Assembly: GCA_002367105.1 (NCBI GenBank) | Contig: DFCS01000033.1 | Span: forward strand, 1 to 11,484 | DNA length: 11,484 nucleotides | Reading direction: 5' to 3' | DNA from: Hungatella sp. UBA3048 | GTDB taxonomy: Bacteria > Bacillota > Clostridia > Lachnospirales > Lachnospiraceae | Program-made: the position numbers and the translations under genes | In this document: piece by piece, positions 6,620 to 11,484 of the stretch | How positions within the stretch are numbered: the first letter of the stretch is position 1 | How the letters are laid out: the number at the start of each line of letters is the position of its first letter | The notes under the pieces: model-generated | What the model was told of the DNA's origin: nothing | Database searches by the model: none | Seen by the model: the letters and a program-made list of their open reading frames with translations, nothing else

Positions 6620-6659
6620 GATAAAATTCTACTATGGATGATAAAAAGTTACGATAGAA
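6620..6659 (+). promoter_or_regulatory. Tandem 20-bp direct repeat, candidate response-regulator operator
   Basis: Two adjacent 20-base units, 6620-6639 and 6640-6659, match at 14 of 20 positions. The shared pattern is GATAAAA, three variable bases, TAC, one variable, AT, one variable, GA. The 20-bp period places both units on roughly one face of the helix. The second unit overlaps the weak -35 of the transporter promoter, the usual place for an AraC-family activator. Binding by the adjacent YesN-like regulator is inference. Confidence 0.55.
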
Positions 6660-6683
6660 TCTGCCTGGGCCTGTCGTTATAAT
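6655..6683 (+). promoter_or_regulatory. Activator-dependent-looking promoter of the ABC transporter operon
   Basis: A perfect -10 TATAAT (6678-6683) is preceded at 17 bases by TAGAAT (6655-6660), a poor -35, and there is no TGn extension directly before the -10. A strong -10 with a weak -35 beside a direct repeat suggests transcription needs an activator. The leader would be about 40 bases. Confidence 0.6.
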
Positions 6684-6730
6684 GAATTCAAACACAGAGA
6701 GTGTATAGAAAGCAGAGAGGAGGAAGGGGC

Positions 6731-8275
6731 ATGAAACAGGAATTGTTTCGAATGGAAGGGATAAGTAAAAGCTTCCCCGGAGTCAAGGCTCTCGAAAAAG
6801 TAAGTCTGTCAGTGAATAAAGGGGAGGTCCTGGGGCTTGTCGGTGAAAACGGAGCCGGTAAATCCACCCTGATGAAGATTTTATCCGGTGTTCACCGGGC
6901 AGATGAAGGTGAAATATTCATTGAAGGTAATAAGGTGGACATTGATTCCGTTGCAAAGGCCCATGAGCTAGGTGTGTGTATCATCATGCAGGAGCTGAAT
7001 ATGTGCGGTCATCTTAGTGTGGCAGACAATATATTCATCGGCAGGGCCCATAAAAAAGGAATTTTCATCGATGACGGCAAGATGCATGAGGAAGCGCAGA
7101 AGATCCTTGATGATCTGGGTATTGAACTAAATACCTATGCCCATGTGGGAAGTTTAAGCATTGCTCAGCAGCAGATGGTAGAAATTGCAAAAGCGATCAG
7201 CTTTCATTCAAAAATACTGGTTCTTGATGAACCGACTGCAACCCTTACAGAAAAGGAGATCGAGCAGCTGTTCGGTATTATCCGCCGCTTAAAAGAAAAG
7301 GGAGTGGGTATGGTCTATATTTCCCACCGGATGGCAGAACTTAATCAGATCTGTGAACGGGTTACGATAATCAGAGATGGCCAGTACATAGGCACCAGGA
7401 ATTTAAATGAGATCACCATGGATGAACTGGTAAATATGATCGTTGGACGTTCTTTGGAGGATAAATACCCCAAATACAAGCGTAACATCGGAGAAATAGT
7501 TCTTGAGGCCAGAAATGTCCGCAGAGGCACGAAAGTAAATGCGGATTATTTTTGTGTGAGAAAAGGAGAAATCCTTGGAATATCAGGACTGGTAGGAGCG
7601 GGAAGAACAGAGCTTATGCGCTGCATCTTCGGCGCGGATCAGGCGGATTCCATGGAGCTTACGCTGGAAGGAAAACCAATCAAGATCAACTCTGTGATCC
7701 AGGCCATTAAGCATGGGATCGGATATGCTACGGAGGACCGGAAGCGTGATGGTCTGGCTCTTGGCCTTGACATTAAATATAATACGAACATGGCTCATCT
7801 TCCAAACATCACTCATTACGGATTTATCAATGACAAGGAAGGGCTTAAGAATGCGGAAAAATATGTGGAGCTTCTGCGTACGAAAACCCCAAGTGTGCAC
7901 CAGCTTTGCGGAAATCTTTCCGGAGGCAATCAGCAAAAGGTAGTTTTAGCCAAATGGCTGTGCAATGATGTAAAGGTGCTGATCGTTGACGAACCAACCA
8001 GAGGAATCGATGTAGGAGCCAAGTATGAGGTGTATGAGCTGTTTAACAAGCTGAGCGCCCAGGGAGTGTCCATTATCATGATTTCTTCTGAACTGCCGGA
8101 GATCCTTGGCATGAGCGACCGGATTCTGGTCATCCACCAGGGGGAAATCAACGGAGAATTAGATGCAAAGACCGCTACTCAGGAAGATATCCTGTATCTT
8201 GCGGCAGGTTATAACAAACTAGAAGGAAAACCGGCGCCCGTGTTATCAGGCAGCGGTAATAGAAAGGGAGAGTAA
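6731..8275 (+). CDS. Sugar ABC transporter ATP-binding protein (RbsA/MglA-like, two ATPase domains)
   Basis: This 514-residue cytoplasmic protein powers a CUT2-type importer and carries two fused ATPase domains. Domain 1 has Walker A GENGAGKST (38-46), Q-loop Q87, the family's unusual signature SIAQQQMVEIAKA (143-155), Walker B ILVLDEPTA (162-170) and switch H199. Domain 2 has the degenerate Walker A GLVGAGRTE (286-294) lacking the lysine, a canonical signature LSGGNQQ (396-402), Walker B VLIVDEPTRG (416-425), and SSE in place of the switch histidine. This asymmetry is normal for RbsA, MglA and XylG, so domain 1 is probably the competent ATP site. The start at 6731 has AGGAGG at 6718-6723, seven bases upstream; the in-frame GTG at 6701 lies before that site. 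The permease gene follows after two bases. The sugar cannot be deduced; ribose, galactose, xylose, allose and others all use this type. Confidence 0.95.
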   Translation: MKQELFRMEGISKSFPGVKALEKVSLSVNKGEVLGLVGENGAGKSTLMKILSGVHRADEGEIFIEGNKVDIDSVAKAHELGVCIIMQELNMCGHLSVADNIFIGRAHKKGIFIDDGKMHEEAQKILDDLGIELNTYAHVGSLSIAQQQMVEIAKAISFHSKILVLDEPTATLTEKEIEQLFGIIRRLKEKGVGMVYISHRMAELNQICERVTIIRDGQYIGTRNLNEITMDELVNMIVGRSLEDKYPKYKRNIGEIVLEARNVRRGTKVNADYFCVRKGEILGISGLVGAGRTELMRCIFGADQADSMELTLEGKPIKINSVIQAIKHGIGYATEDRKRDGLALGLDIKYNTNMAHLPNITHYGFINDKEGLKNAEKYVELLRTKTPSVHQLCGNLSGGNQQKVVLAKWLCNDVKVLIVDEPTRGIDVGAKYEVYELFNKLSAQGVSIIMISSELPEILGMSDRILVIHQGEINGELDAKTATQEDILYLAAGYNKLEGKPAPVLSGSGNRKGE

Positions 8276-8277
8276 GG

Positions 8278-9327
8278 ATGGGAAACTTAAAAGCAATGGT
8301 GCAGGAAAAGAAAGGCGGTTCGTTCAACAAGCTAAATGCAGCCACACGGCGGGCAATCTACTCACTGTGCATCCTGGTCGGACTGTTTGTGCTGTTTTCG
8401 ATTCTTCAGCCTGCTAAATTTTTAGCCCCGGCCAATCTGCAGAACCTTCTGCAGCAGATCGTTACCTATACCATCATCGGCTGCGGTCTGACCTTCTGTC
8501 TGGTCTGCGGAGGAAACGATTTATCTGCCGGCGCATCCATGGCACTGTCAGGCATTATTATGGTATCACTCCTGATGCAGGGACTGCCTCTTGTGGTATG
8601 TATCGCACTTTGCCTGATCATGGGTATCATGACAGGTATTATGAATGGATTTTTTATTGAAATTCTGGGCGTTGTGCCCTTTGTTGCAACTCTGGCAACC
8701 CAGTGGGTATACCGAGGCATGGCAAACGTGCTTGTAAACGGTGCACCTCTGTATACAACGAACATTCCTTCCAAGGAGATTCAGAAACAGTTTTACGTTC
8801 TGGGCGGCGGAAGGATCGGAGGGGATGGACTTCCCTACAGCGTTATCATTACTTTGCTTTATGCTTTGGTTTTAGGAATTGTACTTGCAAAAATGCGGAT
8901 CGGACGCCAGATCTATGCCTGCGGTTCCAACTTGGAAGCTGCAAAGCTTTCCGGAATTAATGCAGTAAAGACACGTATGTTTGCATATTGTATTTCCGGT
9001 TTATCCGCAGCAATCTGCGGAATCCTAGTTGCTTCCCGTCTTTCCAGTGCCCAGCCTACGGCAGGAAACGGTTATGAGATGGAAGCGATTGCAGCGTCTG
9101 TATTAGGAGGTATCTCCATCCTGGGTGGAGAAGGAACGATTCTCAATACGGTAATCGGAGCCTTGATGATGGGTGTAATCCGGAACGGACTGAACTTAAA
9201 CGGTGTCAATTCCTTCTGGCAGCAGATGATCGTAGGTATTATCCTGTTGATCGCTGTGGCATCTCAGACAGCGAAGAAGAGCGGAGACTTAGGGGCAATC
9301 AAGCGGTTTTTTGGCTTGAAAAAATAA
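8278..9327 (+). CDS. Sugar ABC transporter permease (RbsC-like, CUT2 family)
   Basis: This 349-residue polytopic membrane protein forms the channel, presumably as a homodimer with the double ATPase. After a basic cytoplasmic N-terminus (1-26), hydrophobic segments occur at about 27-44, 60-78, 86-100, 104-128, 132-150, 187-205, 233-253, 265-303 and 316-330, consistent with the 8-10 helices of BPD_transp_2 proteins. Family landmarks are GGNDLSAGASMALSG (78-92, related to the usual GGIDLSVG), the cytoplasmic GSNLEAAKLSGI (216-227) that meets the ATPase, and ASVLGGISILGGEGT (273-287). The ATG at 8278 has GGGAG at 8266-8270, inside the end of the ATPase gene, seven bases upstream, so the two genes are translated together. 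Only one permease is present, as is usual for CUT2 systems. The binding-protein gene follows after 27 bases with no terminator between. Confidence 0.95.
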   Translation: MGNLKAMVQEKKGGSFNKLNAATRRAIYSLCILVGLFVLFSILQPAKFLAPANLQNLLQQIVTYTIIGCGLTFCLVCGGNDLSAGASMALSGIIMVSLLMQGLPLVVCIALCLIMGIMTGIMNGFFIEILGVVPFVATLATQWVYRGMANVLVNGAPLYTTNIPSKEIQKQFYVLGGGRIGGDGLPYSVIITLLYALVLGIVLAKMRIGRQIYACGSNLEAAKLSGINAVKTRMFAYCISGLSAAICGILVASRLSSAQPTAGNGYEMEAIAASVLGGISILGGEGTILNTVIGALMMGVIRNGLNLNGVNSFWQQMIVGIILLIAVASQTAKKSGDLGAIKRFFGLKK

Positions 9328-9354
9328 AACAATCAATTCAGGAGGAAAAAAGAA

Positions 9355-10431
9355 ATGAGAAAAGTAACGGCAGTTTTGTTGGCAGCAGCTATGGCAGTTG
9401 CCGGTCTGACCGGCTGTGGAAGCCAGTCAGGTAGTGCTACCACCGCGGCAGCAGAATCCAGCCAGGGGGCGGCTAATGAAAAGGCGGAAGAATCAAAAGA
9501 TTCCGCTAAGGGTGAAACAGCAAAGGGAGAGAAAACCATTTACGTAATTGTAAAGGTTCTTGGAAACCAGTACTGGAGTGTGCTTCAGGCCGGTGCAGAA
9601 CAGGCCGGTAAGGAACTGGGCTGCAACGTAGTAGTAGTAGGAACTGCTCTGGAATCAGATATAGAAGGACAGCTTACCCTGCTGCAGAATGCAGTATCCG
9701 CACAGGCAGATGGAATCGTTATCGCTCCTTTAGACAGTGTATCCCTTGACGCTCCTATCACAGAGGCGTATAATTCAGGAATACCGGTAGTTCTGGTAGA
9801 TACAGTGATCAATAGCGAAAACTACAGTGCTGCTCTTTTGACCAATAACGTAGAAGCAGGAAAAGTTGCTGCTGAGGAACTTATGCGCAGACTGAAAGAC
9901 AAGGGAGTTTCTGAAACTGAAGATGCTCAGATCGCCATTCAGGTTGGCTCCACCGGTTCTCAGACCATCAATGACCGTGTGAAAGGCTTTAACGAGTACT
10001 GGCAGGAAAATGCTCCTGAGAAATGGCAGGTATTAAACAACGATATTAAGGTAAACGATGGAGATATCAGCAAGGCTGTAGGTTTCTGCCAGGACTTTAT
10101 CACCACATATCCGAACTTAAAGGCAGTGTTTGGTCCTAACAACGGTTCTACCGTAGGATTTGTAACTGGTCTTACAGAAACCGGACGCACCGACATCTCC
10201 ATGGTTGGATTTGACTTCTCTGCAGAAATCGAAACCATGATCCGAAACGGCGAATACGATGTGTCTTCTGTAGTACAGCGCCAGTTTTATATGGGATATG
10301 ACGGCGTAAAGACAGCTCTCGAACTGTCTGCCGGAAACACTGTAAAAGAAAAGACAGTAGATACAGGTGTAATCCTGGTAAATACTGATAATGTAGATGA
10401 CGCTGAAGTTCAGAGCATCATCAATCCATAA
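9355..10431 (+). CDS. Sugar ABC transporter substrate-binding lipoprotein (RbsB-like)
   Basis: This 358-residue lipoprotein captures the substrate outside the membrane and delivers it to the permease. The signal peptide ends in the lipobox LTGC with lipidated C21. A Ser/Ala/Glu/Lys-rich tether (22-58) is followed by a Peripla_BP_4 fold. The first lobe opens with IYVIVKVLGNQYWSVLQAG (62-80). QADGIVIAPLDS (117-128) and GIPVVLVDT (142-150) are the usual strands of this family. The second lobe has AVFGPNNGSTVG (257-268), VGFDFSAEIETMIRNGEYD (284-302) and VVQRQFYMGYDGV (306-318). The tail (VDTGVILVNTDNV) matches the ribose/allose/xylose-type binders. F71-type aromatic ligands are replaced by Y73/W74 near the pocket entrance, so I assign no specific sugar. 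A strong GGAGG (9341-9345) nine bases before the ATG fits the high expression expected of a binding protein. It is the last gene before a weak hairpin. Confidence 0.95.
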   Translation: MRKVTAVLLAAAMAVAGLTGCGSQSGSATTAAAESSQGAANEKAEESKDSAKGETAKGEKTIYVIVKVLGNQYWSVLQAGAEQAGKELGCNVVVVGTALESDIEGQLTLLQNAVSAQADGIVIAPLDSVSLDAPITEAYNSGIPVVLVDTVINSENYSAALLTNNVEAGKVAAEELMRRLKDKGVSETEDAQIAIQVGSTGSQTINDRVKGFNEYWQENAPEKWQVLNNDIKVNDGDISKAVGFCQDFITTYPNLKAVFGPNNGSTVGFVTGLTETGRTDISMVGFDFSAEIETMIRNGEYDVSSVVQRQFYMGYDGVKTALELSAGNTVKEKTVDTGVILVNTDNVDDAEVQSIINP

Positions 10432-10450
10432 TCAAAAAAATATAAATAAC

Positions 10451-10483
10451 AAGCGCTTCCTCTGTGCCCAGGGGAGGCGTTTT
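10451..10483 (+). terminator. Weak hairpin after the binding-protein gene, possible attenuating terminator
   Basis: A stem of about ten pairs, two of them G-U (10451-10460 with 10473-10482), is followed only by TTTT and then five G residues. The T-run is short and partly used in the stem, so termination would be partial. It could equally be a 3' stabilising structure that lets the ABC genes be expressed above the TRAP gene downstream. Confidence 0.4.
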
Positions 10484-10489
10484 GGGGGT
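10484..10489 (+). promoter_or_regulatory. Ribosome binding site of the TRAP binding-protein gene
   Basis: GGGGGT lies seven bases before the ATG at 10497 and can pair with the 16S tail using one G-U pair. The AAAGGA directly touching the ATG is too close to act. The GGGGGT abuts the upstream hairpin, so folding could affect its access. Confidence 0.45.
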
Positions 10490-10496
10490 AAAAGGA

Positions 10497-11484
10497 ATGG
10501 ACAAACAGATTGCCAAAAGGGCGGCTTTGATTGTTTTCGCAGTGGCTGCAGCTTGCTTTTTTATATTTCTCTTAAAATCAGGAAATCCGGGGAAAGCTCT
10601 TTTTTTTCGGGACAGGAAAGAAGCACCGGAATATGTGCTTTCCTATGCGGATAACCAGCCGGAGGATTATCCGACCGTACAGGGAGCAAGGAAATTTGCA
10701 GAGCTGGTGCAGGAAAAGACGTCCGGAAGAATCAAGATCAATGTGTTTGCCGGCGGTGAAATGGGGAGTGAAAACGAAGTGGTGGAACAGCTTCAATACG
10801 GAGGGATCGATTTTGCCCGGGTTTCAGTCATGATCCTGGCCGAAATAAAGCCTAAATTTAATGTGCTGCAGCTGCCTTACCTGTACAGAGATGAAAAGCA
10901 TATGTGGAAAGTGCTTGATGGAGAGATCGGAGAGGAATTTAAGGATGATTTAAAGGAAAGCGATCTGGTGGCCCTTTCCTGGTATGATGCAGGTGCCAGA
11001 CATTTTTACAATTCTTCCCGCCCTATCAAACGGATTGAGGATATGAAAAAAATGCGCATTCGCGTTGCCAATTCCGACATGATGTCAGCTATGGTGGAGG
11101 CACTTGGTGCAAGGGCGGTGCCAATGGCTTATTCTGAAGTTTATGCAGCGTTAGAAACCAGCACCATCGATGGTGCGGAAAACAACTGGCCCTCCTATGA
11201 AACCATGGGACATTATGAGGTGGCAAAATACATCACGCTGGATGCCCACACCCGGATCCCTGAGATGCAGCTGGCTTCCCAGGCTACCTGGGAGAAGTTA
11301 AGTGATGCGGACAGGAAGATCATTACGGCCTGCGCAGAAGAGTCTGCCAGGTATGAAAGAAGGCTGTGGGAGATTCGTGAGGAGAATGTCAGACGGCGGC
11401 TGATAAAGGCCGGCTGTATTGTCACGGAGCTTAGCTCATCAGAGCAGGTGCGCTTTCGGGCAGCTGTCATGACAGTTTATCAAA
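10497..11484 (+). CDS. TRAP transporter solute-binding protein, DctP family (3' end outside window)
   Basis: The frame opens at ATG 10497 and runs 329 codons without a stop to the window edge. DctP proteins are usually about 330-350 residues, so little is missing. A single hydrophobic helix (about 9-26) forms an uncleaved anchor or signal peptide; the cysteine at 20 lies within the hydrophobic core and is no lipobox. Family signs are the YADNQPEDYPTVQGARKFAE opening (50-69), FAGGEMGSENEVVEQLQYG (84-102), LPYLYRDEKH (126-135), MRIRVANS (186-193) with R189 at the position of the carboxylate-binding arginine, and AYSEVYAALETSTIDGAENN (211-230). TRAP systems import carboxylates, including sugar acids, driven by ion gradients; the DctQ and DctM membrane subunits are expected just downstream but are not visible. 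It follows the ABC binding-protein gene by 65 bases in the same direction and may share its transcript. The substrate is unknown. Confidence 0.9.
   Translation, partial: MDKQIAKRAALIVFAVAAACFFIFLLKSGNPGKALFFRDRKEAPEYVLSYADNQPEDYPTVQGARKFAELVQEKTSGRIKINVFAGGEMGSENEVVEQLQYGGIDFARVSVMILAEIKPKFNVLQLPYLYRDEKHMWKVLDGEIGEEFKDDLKESDLVALSWYDAGARHFYNSSRPIKRIEDMKKMRIRVANSDMMSAMVEALGARAVPMAYSEVYAALETSTIDGAENNWPSYETMGHYEVAKYITLDAHTRIPEMQLASQATWEKLSDADRKIITACAEESARYERRLWEIREENVRRRLIKAGCIVTELSSSEQVRFRAAVMTVYQ

Noticed and set aside
6701..6730. In-frame GTG at 6701 as the ATPase start.
   Set aside because: It lies upstream of the AGGAGG at 6718-6723 and adds ten residues not typical of RbsA proteins; the ATG at 6731 fits.
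8011..8100. Loss of the Walker A lysine and switch histidine in the second ATPase domain, considered as gene decay.
   Set aside because: The same asymmetry is normal in RbsA/MglA/XylG proteins.
10397..10833. Two short + strand frames (10397-10654 and 10633-10833) around the end of the ABC binding protein and start of the TRAP gene.
   Set aside because: They are in other frames than the DctP-like protein, whose motifs are continuous from 10497, and show no domain of their own.

Overview
The window looks like a chromosomal segment of a Firmicute, most probably a Lachnospiraceae member (Clostridium cluster XIVa; Lacrimispora- or Hungatella-like). The evidence is the moderate GC content, strong AGGAGG-type ribosome binding sites, intrinsic terminators after most transcription units, a YesM/YesN-type two-component pair beside a sugar ABC transporter, and a G3E GTPase with a C-terminal DUF1980-like domain of a kind I recall from this family. 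The species assignment is inference. I see no insertion sequence, phage gene, CRISPR array, tRNA or rRNA.

Left part (1-4180), housekeeping and envelope genes in single-gene units. The 3' end of a G3E/CobW-like GTPase fused to a DUF1980-like domain (1-577, +) ends at a strong terminator. A small VOC/PhnB-like protein (693-1079, -) has its own good promoter. A membrane-anchored NodB-type polysaccharide deacetylase (1277-2683, -) is transcribed divergently from a secreted D-Ala-D-Ala carboxypeptidase of the PBP5/DacF type (2872-4107, +). The 188-bp region between these two wall-modifying enzymes holds a long interrupted palindrome.

Right part (4184-11484, all +), a sense-and-import locus. A near-consensus promoter (4184-4212) drives a YesM-like histidine kinase and an overlapping YesN-like AraC-type response regulator, closed by a terminator. 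Next comes a three-gene CUT2-type sugar ABC operon: an RbsA/MglA-like double ATPase, an RbsC-like permease and an RbsB-like binding lipoprotein. It is preceded by a promoter with a perfect -10 and a poor -35. Two 20-bp direct repeats (14 of 20 positions identical) abut and overlap that -35, which is what an AraC-family activator site should look like. The simplest model is that the kinase senses an extracellular cue and the regulator switches on the importer.

After a weak hairpin, a TRAP-transporter solute-binding protein (DctP family) begins at 10497 and stays open to the window end. Its partner membrane subunits are presumably just outside. An ABC sugar importer and a TRAP acid importer side by side downstream of one two-component system suggests joint uptake of a sugar and a carboxylate, for example a sugar acid. 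The substrates cannot be read from the sequence.

No wholly novel system is evident. The points most worth following are the repeat operator, the ABC/TRAP pairing, the GTPase-DUF1980 fusion and the palindrome between the two wall genes.
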